Positions 26,606-36,042 of a stretch of DNA of 64,000 bases are shown piece after piece (positions within the stretch are counted from its first letter, which is position 1; each line of letters opens with the position of its first letter). The notes beneath the pieces are model-generated. The model saw nothing but the letters and a program-made list of their open reading frames with translations. It was not told the origin of the DNA and did not search any database. The DNA comes from Magnetospirillum sulfuroxidans (GTDB lineage Bacteria > Pseudomonadota > Alphaproteobacteria > Rhodospirillales > Magnetospirillaceae). The translations under genes were made by a program, and so were the position numbers. The DNA is taken from positions 62,001-126,000 of the forward strand of contig NZ_JAGTUF010000011.1 in the NCBI RefSeq assembly GCF_018224925.1, given 5' to 3'.

Positions 26606-27630
26606 CAGCTCACCGAGAAGGTTTTTTCCGCCTGGCGGATCTGGCCGATGCCCTGGATCATCTCTGAGGCCATGAAGTCGGCGCGCTTGACCGGGCCGCC
26701 GGAATTGGGCCGCGGGAAGGTGCGGGCGAACGAGTTCATCTTGACCGTCAGGCCGCACAGAACCGCGCCGATGGTGATGTGATAGCGCTCGATCAGGGTT
26801 TTGACCTGACGGAATTCCTCTTGATTCAAATTGCCCCACATTTCGCGGGTGCGCTTTTCGAACACTTCCAGCCGGCCGGTGATGGAAGCCGACATGTTGT
26901 TGATGGTGTCCTCGATGCTGTCGCAGGTCTTCATCAGCCCCTGATCCTGGCGGAGCTGGAAATGGCTGCGGATCGGCTTCATCGCATCGACGCAGGCCGA
27001 GAAATAAGGCTCGAGCCGATCGAGGCAATGGCGGAAATAGGACAGCGACAAGAAGGTGTCGCCGTAATCCTCCAAGAAGCGCGGCACGTCCCAGATATCA
27101 ATGTTCAGGCTGTTGGCCATCTGCTCCAGCCGCTGCCGGGCCTTTTTCACGTCGGGATCACGGAACAGATGCAGCAGATCATCATAGGATTCAACGTTCA
27201 CCGCCTCTTCCGCATAGATCAGCTTCATCAGCGGCCGGGTGAACATGATCATGTACTTGGTCAGTTCGTTGGCCTTGTCCGGCGACAGCTTCAAGGCCGA
27301 ATAATCGTTGACCGGAATGCCATGTTCCCGCAGGGAAATGCGCAACGAATAGACATCGTAGCTGGGCAACAACGCCAGCCGGCGCAAAATGGCGTGGTCG
27401 GGGTGCAATTCGTCCGGCGACCAGTTGAACATGCGCGGCAGACTTTCGATGTCCACCTGGCCCGAACCGGTTTGTTCATCGGAAAAAATCTCGATGACGC
27501 TTTGCAGGCGCACGTTCTTGATCAGCTTGGCGCTTTGCAAGGCCGGCGTTTCCAGGGGGATGATCGACAACGGCAGCACGAACATGGAATCCATGTCGCT
27601 GTCGGCAATGGCTTTAAGTTCTTCTTCCAT
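26605..27630 (-). CDS. Unknown 341-residue protein coupled to cytochrome c
   Basis: The soluble, mainly helical product has no signal peptide. Visible blocks are MFVLPLSIIPLETPALQSA, FNWSPDELHPDHAILRRLA and LSLSYFRHCLDRLEPYFSAC. A helical C-terminal half has a basic SITGRLEVFEKRTREMWGNL. I see no catalytic motif. I placed the start at MEEELKAIADSD (27630); the frame is open upstream. It overlaps the cytochrome c gene, so a role in c-type electron transfer or its control is possible but unproven. Confidence 0.75.
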   Translation of the reverse strand: MEEELKAIADSDMDSMFVLPLSIIPLETPALQSAKLIKNVRLQSVIEIFSDEQTGSGQVDIESLPRMFNWSPDELHPDHAILRRLALLPSYDVYSLRISLREHGIPVNDYSALKLSPDKANELTKYMIMFTRPLMKLIYAEEAVNVESYDDLLHLFRDPDVKKARQRLEQMANSLNIDIWDVPRFLEDYGDTFLSLSYFRHCLDRLEPYFSACVDAMKPIRSHFQLRQDQGLMKTCDSIEDTINNMSASITGRLEVFEKRTREMWGNLNQEEFRQVKTLIERYHITIGAVLCGLTVKMNSFARTFPRPNSGGPVKRADFMASEMIQGIGQIRQAEKTFSVS

Positions 27631-27841
27631 GGGTCCCCAAAGCGCCCCGATGATAGGAATGCTATATTGACGCGAAACGCGTCGCCGCGAAACCGCGAAA
27701 AACAAAGCACTGGCATGAAGTGGCGTTAACGATGCCGATATTATATGAGGAAAAATTGAACTATGCGTTTATACTCCCCCCCAACCAGGATGGCACCTTG
27801 AAGTGCCGCCGAAGCAAAAATATATCCGGGAGGATGTTCTC

Positions 27842-28870
27842 GTGCAGACGATGCAGCTAATGCGCCGCCTCGCCCGTGCGGCGGTCTTGGCCGTGGCGGT
27901 GGGCACCCTGGGTCAGGGGACGGCCGGGGCCCAGGAATTGCGGTTCTTTCAATTGGGCACCGGCCCGACCGGTGAAACCCGTTTTCCCGTCGGCGGCCTG
28001 ATCGCCAACGCCATTTCCAACCCGCCGGGATCGCGGGAATGCGAAAAGGGGGGCTCGTGCGGGGTGCCTGGGCTGGTGGCGGTGGCCAAATCCACCAATG
28101 GCTCCATCGCCAATGTCGAAGCCATCGGACAAAAGCGCCTGGACGCGGCCTTGGTTCATGCCGACATCGCCTATTGGGCCTATCACGGCACCGGCATCTA
28201 CAAGGGCAAGGGCGCGGTTTCCAATCTGCGCGGCATCGCCATGCTGTACCCGGAAACCCTGCATCTGGTGGTGCGCAAGGATGCGCGCATCGCCTCGGTC
28301 AAGGATCTCAAGGGTAAGCGGGTGTCGTTTGGCGACAAGGATTCCAGTTCGGCCATCCATGGCCGCTTGCTGCTCGAAGCCTTTCGCCTGAACGAAAAAC
28401 AGATCAAGCAATCCTTTCTCAAGCCCGGCCCCTCGGCCGATGCCCTGGCCGACGGCAAGCTCGATGCCTTTTTGATGCTTGACGCCTTTCCGGTCCCGGT
28501 CATCGCCGATCTGGCCCGCAAGACCGAGATCGCGGTCGTGCCGCTGGACGGCGGCGAAATTGAAAAGATGTTGCAGCAATATCCGTTCCTGCTGCGCTCT
28601 GAGATCACCGCCGGAACCTATCAGGGGGTGCCCGAGGCGGTGAAGACGCTGGGCGTCGGCGTCGCCCTGGTCACCGGGGCGGAACAAGATGAAAAGCTGA
28701 TCTATGGGGTGACGCGGGCGCTGTGGCATCCATCGACGCAAAAGCTGTTTACCCAAAACAGCCCCAGCGGCGCTCAGATTCACCTGGATGCCGAAGCCAT
28801 CGAAAAGATGGGCATTCAGGTGCATGGCGGCGCCTCGGCCTTTTACTTCGACGCCGGCTTGGTCCGCTAA
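27842..28870 (+). CDS. TAXI-family TRAP solute-binding protein (orphan)
   Basis: The 342-residue product has a signal peptide (MRRLARAAVLAVAVGTLGQG) and the TAXI pattern: FQLGTGPTGETRFPVGGLIA, AVAKSTNGSIANVEAIGQKR and ASVKDLKGKRVSFGDKDSSS. Such proteins capture organic acids or amino acids for TRAP transporters. No TRAP membrane gene is adjacent. I chose the GTG at 27842 because GGGAGG is 8 nt upstream; ATGs at 27851 and 27860 are alternatives. Confidence 0.88.
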   Translation: MQTMQLMRRLARAAVLAVAVGTLGQGTAGAQELRFFQLGTGPTGETRFPVGGLIANAISNPPGSRECEKGGSCGVPGLVAVAKSTNGSIANVEAIGQKRLDAALVHADIAYWAYHGTGIYKGKGAVSNLRGIAMLYPETLHLVVRKDARIASVKDLKGKRVSFGDKDSSSAIHGRLLLEAFRLNEKQIKQSFLKPGPSADALADGKLDAFLMLDAFPVPVIADLARKTEIAVVPLDGGEIEKMLQQYPFLLRSEITAGTYQGVPEAVKTLGVGVALVTGAEQDEKLIYGVTRALWHPSTQKLFTQNSPSGAQIHLDAEAIEKMGIQVHGGASAFYFDAGLVR

Positions 28871-28916
28871 GGAAGTCGGGCTTGGGGTTTTTTGTGTGTC
28901 GATATATGGTTGCGCC

Positions 28917-30695
28917 ATGAGCGACACCAGCCAGCCCACGCCCTATCGCGTTCTTGCCCGCAAGTACCGTCCGACCGATTTCGCCACCCTGATCGGTCAG
29001 GAAGCCATGGTGCGGACGCTGACCAACGCCATCGCCTCCGGCCGGCTGGCCCATGCCTTCGTCCTGACCGGCGTGCGCGGGGTGGGCAAGACCACCACCG
29101 CGCGCATCATTGCCCGGGCGCTGAACTGCATTGGCCCCGATGGCCAGGGCGGCCCGACCATTGATCCGTGCGGAATCTGCGAACATTGCCGCGCCATCGC
29201 CGAGGATCGTCACGTCGACATCCTGGAAATGGACGCCGCCAGCCGCACCGGTGTCGGCGATATCCGCGAGATCATCGAAAGCGTGCGCTATCGACCAACC
29301 TCGGCCCGCTTCAAAGTCTATATCATCGACGAAGTGCACATGTTGTCGACGGCGGCATTCAACGCCTTGCTCAAGACGCTGGAAGAGCCGCCGGAGCATG
29401 TGAAATTCATCTTCGCCACCACCGAAATCCGCAAGATTCCGGTGACCGTTCTGTCGCGCTGCCAACGCTTTGACCTGCGTCGCGTCGAAATGGATGTTCT
29501 GGCCACGCATTTTTCCGGCATCGCCGCCAAGGAAGGGGCCGAGATCGAAGAGGCGGCCCTGCGCCTGATCGCGCGCGCCGCCGATGGCTCGGTCCGGGAC
29601 GGCCTGTCGCTGCTGGACCAAGCGATTTCCCATGGCGCCGGTCTGGTCAGCGAAGCCCAGGTGCGGGACATGCTGGGGCTGGCGGACCGTGCCCGCGTGT
29701 TCGATCTGTTCGAATTGGTGATGAAGGGGCAGATGGCGCCGTCGCTGGATCTGCTGGCCGAACAATATGCCTTGGGCGCTGATCCGGCGGTGGTCATTCA
29801 AGATATGCTGGAGCTGTCGCACTGGCTGACCCGCCTGAAAATCACCCCCGACGCCGCCGATTCCTCGGCGGCGTCGGAAACCGAAAAGGTTAAGGGCACG
29901 CAGATGGCCAAGGATCTGTCCATGGCCCAGCTGACCCGAACCTGGCAAATGCTGCTCAAAGGGCTGGCGGAGGTCCGCTCGGCCCCCAATCCCTTGCAAG
30001 CGGCGGAAATGTCCTTGGTCCGCTTGGCCTATGCCGCCGATCTGCCCAGCCCAGCCGAATTGATCGAGCAGTTGCGCAACAATCCGCCATCGCCCCATGG
30101 CCCCAATGGCGGCCCCAATGGCGGCGGTGGCAGTGGCGGCATGACGGCGGGCGGCGGCGTTAGCGCCATAGCCTCCCAGGCTGTCGGCCCCGGCTCTTCC
30201 GGCGGCCCCAGCGCCGCCTTGAAGATGGATCTGGCCGTGGCGGTCCAGCCGGTGCATTTGCCGGCGATGCCGGTCAGCTTCGCCGAAGTGGCGGCGTTGT
30301 TTTCGGAAAAACGCGAAGGGGTGCTGGCGGTGCAATTGCGCACCCAGGTCTGCCCGGTCAAATTCGAGGCGGGACGCATCGAACTGCGCCCCCACAAGAA
30401 TGCCCCCAGCGATTTGGCCCCCAAGGTGGCCCGGTTCTTGTCGGAATGGACCGGCCGGCGCTGGACCGTCACCATCAATCTGACCGATCCGGCCGAACCG
30501 ACGCTTTCGGAACAAGAGGCCATCGCCGAACACAAGCGACGCGAGGATGCCGCCAACCATCCGCTGGTGCGCGCCGTGCTTGAAGCCTTTCCCAATTCCG
30601 CCATTGAGGTGGTCCGCGATCTGGCTGAACCCGAGCCGGAAGACAGCGATCTGGCTTTCGACCCCGAATTGACCGCAGGAGACGAGGAATTATGA
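28917..30695 (+). CDS. dnaX: DNA polymerase III subunits gamma and tau
   Basis: The 592-residue product has the clamp-loader AAA+ domain: Walker A in GVRGVGKTTTARIIARALNC, a zinc motif with CGICEHC, Walker B/DEXH IIDEVHMLSTAAFNALLKTL and the SRC motif in VLSRCQRF. A Gly/Pro-rich linker at about 400-430 and a tau C-terminal domain follow. It loads the sliding clamp and joins polymerase to helicase. The start at 28917 follows a short gap after the TAXI gene. It overlaps ybaB by 4 nt. Confidence 0.96.
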   Translation: MSDTSQPTPYRVLARKYRPTDFATLIGQEAMVRTLTNAIASGRLAHAFVLTGVRGVGKTTTARIIARALNCIGPDGQGGPTIDPCGICEHCRAIAEDRHVDILEMDAASRTGVGDIREIIESVRYRPTSARFKVYIIDEVHMLSTAAFNALLKTLEEPPEHVKFIFATTEIRKIPVTVLSRCQRFDLRRVEMDVLATHFSGIAAKEGAEIEEAALRLIARAADGSVRDGLSLLDQAISHGAGLVSEAQVRDMLGLADRARVFDLFELVMKGQMAPSLDLLAEQYALGADPAVVIQDMLELSHWLTRLKITPDAADSSAASETEKVKGTQMAKDLSMAQLTRTWQMLLKGLAEVRSAPNPLQAAEMSLVRLAYAADLPSPAELIEQLRNNPPSPHGPNGGPNGGGGSGGMTAGGGVSAIASQAVGPGSSGGPSAALKMDLAVAVQPVHLPAMPVSFAEVAALFSEKREGVLAVQLRTQVCPVKFEAGRIELRPHKNAPSDLAPKVARFLSEWTGRRWTVTINLTDPAEPTLSEQEAIAEHKRREDAANHPLVRAVLEAFPNSAIEVVRDLAEPEPEDSDLAFDPELTAGDEEL

Positions 30696-31015
30696 AAAAT
30701 CTTGGCAACCTGATGAAGCAGGCCCAGCAGATGCAGACCAAGATGGCCGAGATGCAGGCCAAAATGGCGGAAATGGAAGTGTCGGGCGCCGCTGGCGGCG
30801 GCATGCTCCAGGTGGTTTTGAACGGCAAGTTCGAACTGAAGAAGATCAAGATCGACAAGTCGTTGGTCGATCCCGAGGACGTGGAAGTGCTGGAAGACCT
30901 GATCATCGCCGCCTTCAACGACGCCAAGGTCAAGGCCGAGGTGGCCATGCAGGACGAAATGGCCAAGGTCACCGGCGGCCTGAATTTGCCCGCCGGCATG
31001 AAGCTGCCGTTCTGA
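30692..31015 (+). CDS. ybaB: YbaB/EbfC nucleoid-associated protein
   Basis: The 107-residue product starts with a helical [20 protein letters not shown] and continues [18 protein letters not shown], typical of YbaB. It binds DNA as a dimer. The dnaX-ybaB-recR order is widely conserved. Confidence 0.94.
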   Translation: MKNLGNLMKQAQQMQTKMAEMQAKMAEMEVSGAAGGGMLQVVLNGKFELKKIKIDKSLVDPEDVEVLEDLIIAAFNDAKVKAEVAMQDEMAKVTGGLNLPAGMKLPF

Positions 31016-31031
31016 TCGCGGAACGATCTTG

Positions 31032-31625
31032 ATGGTCGGCCCCGAGATCGAGCGCTTGATGCAACTGCTGTCGCGGTTGCCCGGCTTGGGGCCGCGTTCC
31101 GCCCGCCGGGTCGCTCTCCATCTGGTGGAAAAGCGCGAGACCTTGCTGTTGCCTTTGGCCACCGCTTTGGCTGCTGTCGGCGAGACGGTCAAGACCTGCG
31201 CGGTTTGCGGCAATTTCGACAGCATCGACCCTTGTTCCATTTGTGCCGATTCCCGTCGCGATCCCAGCATCCTGTGTGTGGTCGAAGGGGTCGGCAGCTT
31301 ATGGGCGATGGAACGGACCGGGGTGTTTTCCGGGCGCTATCATGTCCTGGGCGGCTTGCTGTCAGCCTTGGACGGCATCGGCCCCGATGATTTGGGGCTG
31401 CCGCGGCTGAAGGCAAGATTGGCCGATGGCGCCGTGCGCGAGGTGGTTTTGGCCACTCCGGCGACAGTGGAAGGCCAGACCACCGCCCATTACATCGCCG
31501 AATTCCTGGCCACTTCCGGCATCATCGTTTCCGCTCTCGCCCATGGCGTGCCGGTGGGCGGCGAACTGGATTACCTGGATGACGGCACCATCAGCGCAGC
31601 CTTGCGGGCGCGGCGCAGTTACTGA
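31032..31625 (+). CDS. recR: Recombination mediator RecR
   Basis: The 197-residue product has a helix-hairpin-helix ([18 protein letters not shown]), a zinc finger ([16 protein letters not shown]) and a Toprim domain ([19 protein letters not shown]). It works with RecF/RecO to load RecA at gaps. I chose the ATG at 31032 over the TTG at 31029. Length is normal for the family. Confidence 0.95.
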   Translation: MVGPEIERLMQLLSRLPGLGPRSARRVALHLVEKRETLLLPLATALAAVGETVKTCAVCGNFDSIDPCSICADSRRDPSILCVVEGVGSLWAMERTGVFSGRYHVLGGLLSALDGIGPDDLGLPRLKARLADGAVREVVLATPATVEGQTTAHYIAEFLATSGIIVSALAHGVPVGGELDYLDDGTISAALRARRSY

Positions 31626-31646
31626 ACCAAGACGGGGGAAGGATCC

Positions 31647-32780
31647 ATGTGGAAGCGTCGTGTCGCGGCAGCCCTGGCCATTGCCGTGCTGCTGGTGGCC
31701 GTGGATTTGGGCTTGGGCCAAGTGGGCAAGGCTTTCGTCCCCGATTGGGAAGTGCGGGCCCATAAGCTGAAATTCCGCACCGAGGATCCGGTGTTCCACC
31801 ACGGCTTTGCCCCCCTGGTCAGTCAATATGATCGCTGGGGGGCGGAAAAATATCCGCTTTTCACCAATTCCCTGGGATTCCGGGACGCTTCCCCCCGCCA
31901 GCTCGAACTGAAAGGAACCGGCAAGCGGGTTGCATTGATCGGCGATTCCTTTACCGAAGGCGTCGGCTATCCCTGGGAACAGACCTTTGCCGGAATCTTG
32001 TCAAAATCGCTGGCGACGGAAGGAACGGAGGTCCTGAATCTGGGGGTATCCTCGTATTCGCCGCTTCTGTATTTCAAGAAAGTCGAGAATCTGGTGGAAA
32101 CGCGCGGCCTGCGCATCGACGAATTGATCGTCTTTATCGACGTCGGCGATGTTTACAACGAGGCCGCTTGGTACAGCCTGAATGCCGCCGGCGAGGTCAT
32201 CTCGAACCTGACCGGCGGCATCAACATCGCCGAACGGCGAGGCCGCTTGGGCGATTGGCTGTCGGTCAATTCCATGACCGGGAAATTAGTCTATACAATG
32301 GCCGACCTGTGGAAGTTCCAGCGTGGCAAAAAGCAGGCGGAACGGGAATCGCAATCGGTCGATGCCGGTGTGTGGAGCGATTTCGGCGCGATCATTGACG
32401 CCCGCGATTCCCGCTGGACCTGGGATCAGGATGCCTGGGCGCAATGGGGCGAAAAGGGTGTCGCCAATTCCCTTGAGCATATGGATATGTTGCTGGCCGT
32501 AACCCGGCGCAACAACATTCGTCTGACCGTGGCGGTCTATCCCTGGCCGGCGCAGATTTGGCATCATGTGGGAGGCAATCCCCCCACCACCCGGATTTTT
32601 GGCCAGTGGAGCCACGATCACGGCGTTGATTTTCTTGATCTCAATCCGTTGTTTTTCAAGCAAGACCGCGAAACCACGCTGCGGGATTTCTATATCCCCA
32701 ACGATGTGCATTGGAATTCGCACGGGCATGCAGTGGTGGCCGAGGCCGTGCAGGGCTGGTATCGACAGCGGCACCCCTGA
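31647..32780 (+). CDS. SGNH-hydrolase-like membrane-anchored protein
   Basis: The 377-residue product has an N-terminal anchor or signal (MWKRRVAAALAIAVLLVAVD). The nucleophile block is RVALIGDSFTEGVGYPWEQT and the distal Asp-His block is FYIPNDVHWNSHGHAVVAEA, matching the SGNH/GDSL fold. Such proteins acetylate or deacetylate glycans or hydrolyse esters outside the membrane. The substrate is not evident. It follows recR by 21 nt. Confidence 0.8.
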   Translation: MWKRRVAAALAIAVLLVAVDLGLGQVGKAFVPDWEVRAHKLKFRTEDPVFHHGFAPLVSQYDRWGAEKYPLFTNSLGFRDASPRQLELKGTGKRVALIGDSFTEGVGYPWEQTFAGILSKSLATEGTEVLNLGVSSYSPLLYFKKVENLVETRGLRIDELIVFIDVGDVYNEAAWYSLNAAGEVISNLTGGINIAERRGRLGDWLSVNSMTGKLVYTMADLWKFQRGKKQAERESQSVDAGVWSDFGAIIDARDSRWTWDQDAWAQWGEKGVANSLEHMDMLLAVTRRNNIRLTVAVYPWPAQIWHHVGGNPPTTRIFGQWSHDHGVDFLDLNPLFFKQDRETTLRDFYIPNDVHWNSHGHAVVAEAVQGWYRQRHP

Positions 32781-32842
32781 CGCTGACATCAATCCGCCGT
32801 GATTGAGGGCCAGGATGATGGCTCTCTTTCTGGATCACCGCC

Positions 32843-33436
32843 ATGCGACGCCTGCCCCTGTTGTTCACTGTGCTGCTGCTGGTCTCGGCCTGCGCCGCCC
32901 CGTCGCCGGTCATCCAGGTGGAAAGCCTGCGCTTTCACCGCCCGGACGCCACCAGCATTTTTGCTTTTGTCATCTTGCCCCAGGCGGATCAAAGCGACGA
33001 AATCTATGGCGACTATGCCGAACTGATCGCTCACTCGTTGCAATCTTTGGGCTGGCGTCGGCAGCAACAGGCCGATGGCGCCGCCGTCATCCTGCGCTTT
33101 CGCTGGGGTGTCGATGCCCCGGTGACGGAAACCGTGCTGTCGCCCAGCGTCGTGCCGCCCATGGGGCCGTGGAGCCAGCGCCGGCCAGGATTGTGGAATG
33201 ATCCATTTCCCTCGTGGCAAGCCCAGCGGGTCGTTTCTTATGCAAAATGGCTGACGGTCACCATGGCCGACGCCAGCGACGCCAGCGCGCCGCCGCTGTT
33301 CGAAGGGCGGGTGGTCACGCGGCGCGGCGGGGCCGAGATTGGCCCGGTCATGCCGTATCTGGTGCGGGGGATGTTCGATGGCTTCCCCGGCGCCAATGGC
33401 GCGACCGAGGCAAAAGCCCTGCCGGTTCAGCCGTGA
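32843..33436 (+). CDS. DUF4136-type lipoprotein
   Basis: The 197-residue product has a lipoprotein signal ending LLLVSAC (lipobox), then a DUF4136-like domain: VESLRFHRPDATSIFAF, DGAAVILRFRWGVDAP and SYAKWLTVTMADAS. It is probably an outer-membrane or inner-membrane lipoprotein of unknown role. Its 3' end overlaps the convergent MarR gene by 10 nt. Confidence 0.82.
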   Translation: MRRLPLLFTVLLLVSACAAPSPVIQVESLRFHRPDATSIFAFVILPQADQSDEIYGDYAELIAHSLQSLGWRRQQQADGAAVILRFRWGVDAPVTETVLSPSVVPPMGPWSQRRPGLWNDPFPSWQAQRVVSYAKWLTVTMADASDASAPPLFEGRVVTRRGGAEIGPVMPYLVRGMFDGFPGANGATEAKALPVQP

Positions 33437-33792
33437 GAGGTTTCGTCGCCGGCCGTGGCGGCGGCGGTGACGATCATGTCACCGAATTCGCGCAAATAGA
33501 CCGATCCCTTGACAGTGCGCTGCACCAGCACCGAGCGGCGATCGGTATCATCGGTCTTGCGCTTGATCAGGCCAAGTTCGGACAAGCGGTCCAGCGCCCG
33601 GGTGATGGCCGGCTTGGAGACGTTCATGGTCACCGCCAGACCGCGGACGGTATGGGGCGGCGGCGTCAGATAGACCGTCAACAACAAAGCCATCTGGCGC
33701 GCCGACAGGTCGGGACCATCGCGCCGCACGCTCTCGACGATCGCCCCTCTCCAGAGGTCGAGCGCCTGCACAGCCTTCAGTTGGAAGCCCAT
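33427..33792 (-). CDS. MarR-family transcription regulator
   Basis: The 121-residue product has a winged helix (TVRGLAVTMNVSKPAITRAL) with the wing KTDDTDRRSVLVQRTVKGSV. It is shorter than most MarR proteins, with little N-terminal dimer helix. Its ligand is unknown. The 93-bp gap upstream separates it from the peptidase gene on the same strand. Confidence 0.85.
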   Translation of the reverse strand: MGFQLKAVQALDLWRGAIVESVRRDGPDLSARQMALLLTVYLTPPPHTVRGLAVTMNVSKPAITRALDRLSELGLIKRKTDDTDRRSVLVQRTVKGSVYLREFGDMIVTAAATAGDETSHG

Positions 33793-33885
33793 GTCCCTGC
33801 CTATTCGTTCCGCCGACGAAATCTTTTACCCGAGGACGCTTCCCCAGGCAACACCCGTGTGTGTAATTGTATCGCTTGCGAAAGG

Positions 33886-35283
33886 TTAAGGATTGGTTCC
33901 GAAACGTTGCATAATCACGGCATAGAGCGCCCGTAGGGCCATTGCCTCGCCGCCATCGGGACGGCCGGGGCGGCTGGCGGTGTTCCAGGCCATGATGTCG
34001 AAATGAGCCCAAGGGATGCCGGGACCGACGAATTCGGCCAGAAACAGGGCGGCGGTGATGGCGCCGGCATAGGGACCATCGGAAACGTTGTTGAGATCGG
34101 CGACCTTGCTGTCGAGCAAACGGCGATAGGGACGATGCAGCGGCAGACGCCAAACCGGATCGGCCCAAGCCTCTCCGGCGCGGGCGATATCGCCGGCCAA
34201 ACCATCATCGTTGCAAAACAAGGCGGCGATCTCGGTTCCCAGCGCGGTGCGGGCGGCGCCGGTCAGCGTGGCCATGTCGATCAGCAAATCGGGCTTTTCC
34301 CGCGCCGCCTCGGCCAGGGCATCCGCCAGGATCAAGCGTCCCTCGGCATCGGTATTGCCGATCTCGACGCTCAGCCCCTTGCGCGTCGGCAAGACGTCGC
34401 CCGGCCGCATGGCGTCGGCCGAAACCACGTTTTCCACCGCCGGGATCAAGACCCGCAACCGCAGCGGCAGCTTGGCCGCCATGATCATCAAGGCCAGTCC
34501 AAGAACGTGGGCGGCCCCGCCCATGTCTTTTTTCATCAGCTTCATGTTGCCCGAGGATTTCAAATCCAGGCCACCGCTGTCGAAGCAAACCCCCTTGCCC
34601 ACCAATGTCAGCTTGGGGGCATCAGCCTTGCCCCAGACCAAATCGACCAGACGCGGTTGGCGTTGGGCGGCGGCGGCGCGACCGACGGCATGGATGGCCG
34701 GATAATTTTCGGCGATCAAGCCGTCCCCGACGATCACCTTGACCGTAGCGCCATATTCGGCCGCCAGTATTTCGGCCGCCGTGGCCAGTTCCGCCGGCCC
34801 CAGATCGGCGGCGGGGGTGTTGATCAGGTCGCGCACCAAGGTGGTGGCCCGCCACGTATTGAGCACCCAATCGCGTGGCGCATGTTCGGGCCAGACCAGA
34901 CGCGGCCAGTCGCGTTCAGGCCGGCTTTTGTAGCGGCCAAAGCTGTAGGTCGCCAAGGCCCAGGACAGCGCCGCCCAACCGGCCTGGCGTGGGGCCAAGG
35001 CGCCCGCCACGGCATAGGTGCCCGGCGCCAGCTTGGCCGGCAGGGCGGAAAAAGCCCACGGATCATCATCTTCGGCCATGCCGACGACGATGGCGGCAAT
35101 CTCGCCGTTGAGCCCTGGCATGGTTACGCTCTGGCCAGGCTCGGCGGTGAAGTTGTTGGCGGCAATCCAGGCGCGTCCAGCTTGCGGCTGGCTGGCCAGC
35201 CATGTTTCCAGCCCCGATTTCTTCACCGGAATCAAACCGATGGTTCCCGCTTCCCATTCGACCAGATGTTCCAACACCGCCAT
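33886..35283 (-). CDS. Leucyl aminopeptidase family protein (M17)
   Basis: The 465-residue product has the metal site blocks VGKGVCFDSGGLDLKSSGNM, then MKKDMGGAA and the M17 signature NTDAEGRLILADAL. It is a cytosolic, probably hexameric two-metal aminopeptidase. The N-terminal domain is shorter and different from that of PepA, so I give no symbol. The start is at MAVLEHLVEWEAG. Confidence 0.92.
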   Translation of the reverse strand: MAVLEHLVEWEAGTIGLIPVKKSGLETWLASQPQAGRAWIAANNFTAEPGQSVTMPGLNGEIAAIVVGMAEDDDPWAFSALPAKLAPGTYAVAGALAPRQAGWAALSWALATYSFGRYKSRPERDWPRLVWPEHAPRDWVLNTWRATTLVRDLINTPAADLGPAELATAAEILAAEYGATVKVIVGDGLIAENYPAIHAVGRAAAAQRQPRLVDLVWGKADAPKLTLVGKGVCFDSGGLDLKSSGNMKLMKKDMGGAAHVLGLALMIMAAKLPLRLRVLIPAVENVVSADAMRPGDVLPTRKGLSVEIGNTDAEGRLILADALAEAAREKPDLLIDMATLTGAARTALGTEIAALFCNDDGLAGDIARAGEAWADPVWRLPLHRPYRRLLDSKVADLNNVSDGPYAGAITAALFLAEFVGPGIPWAHFDIMAWNTASRPGRPDGGEAMALRALYAVIMQRFGTNP

Positions 35284-35396
35284 GCTCCCGTATCGTCCAG
35301 CGTTAACAATGGCGAAAGCCGGCGGGCTTGGAAAGAGCCGCTTGCGGCCCGATGGCGGCATCGCCATGATCAGCGCCACGATTATTGGAGGTTTGC

Positions 35397-36020
35397 ATGA
35401 ACGACGCCGTCACCCTGATCATCGGCACCAAACGCTTTTCCTCGTGGTCGCTGCGGCCGTGGCTGGCGGCGCGCATGGCGGGATTGACGGTGAACGAAAT
35501 CGAAATCCCGCTGCGTCAGCCCGACACCAAGGCGACGATCGCCCGCCATTCGCCCTCGGGCAAGGTGCCCTGTCTGATCCATGATGGACTGACGGTGTGG
35601 GATTCCCTGGCCATCTGCGAATATCTGGCCGAAACCTTCCCCCAAGCGGCGTTGTGGCCGCAAGATCGCGCCGCCCGCGCCGTTGCCCGCGCGGTTTCGG
35701 CGGAAATGCATTCCGGTTTCGTCACCTTGCGCAATGCCTGTTCCATGGATATGTGCGCGGCGACGCCAATGCGAGAAATCTCTGATGACCTCGCGGCCGA
35801 GATCAAACGCATCAACGCCGTATGGGATGAGTGCCGCTCGCGCTTTGCGGCGGACGGGCCGTTCCTGTTCGGCCGGTTCTCGGTCGCTGACGCCATGTAT
35901 GCGCCGGTGGTCAGCCGCTTCACCACCTATGATCTGCCGATCAGCGACAGCGGCCGGGCGTATTGCGCCGCCATCTGGGACTTGCCGGCGATGCAGCAAT
36001 GGCGGGATGCCTCGGTTTAG
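35397..36020 (+). CDS. Glutathione S-transferase family protein
   Basis: The 207-residue product has an N-terminal thioredoxin-fold domain with TKRFSSWSLRPWLAARMAGL (Ser active site position) and SGKVPCLIHDGLTVWDSLAI, then the helical C-domain with GRFSVADAMYAPVVSRF. It conjugates or reduces substrates with glutathione; the substrate is unknown. GGAGG lies 5 nt before the ATG. Confidence 0.92.
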   Translation: MNDAVTLIIGTKRFSSWSLRPWLAARMAGLTVNEIEIPLRQPDTKATIARHSPSGKVPCLIHDGLTVWDSLAICEYLAETFPQAALWPQDRAARAVARAVSAEMHSGFVTLRNACSMDMCAATPMREISDDLAAEIKRINAVWDECRSRFAADGPFLFGRFSVADAMYAPVVSRFTTYDLPISDSGRAYCAAIWDLPAMQQWRDASV

Positions 36021-36042
36021 GCGCGGGCCGAAAAGGCAATGG

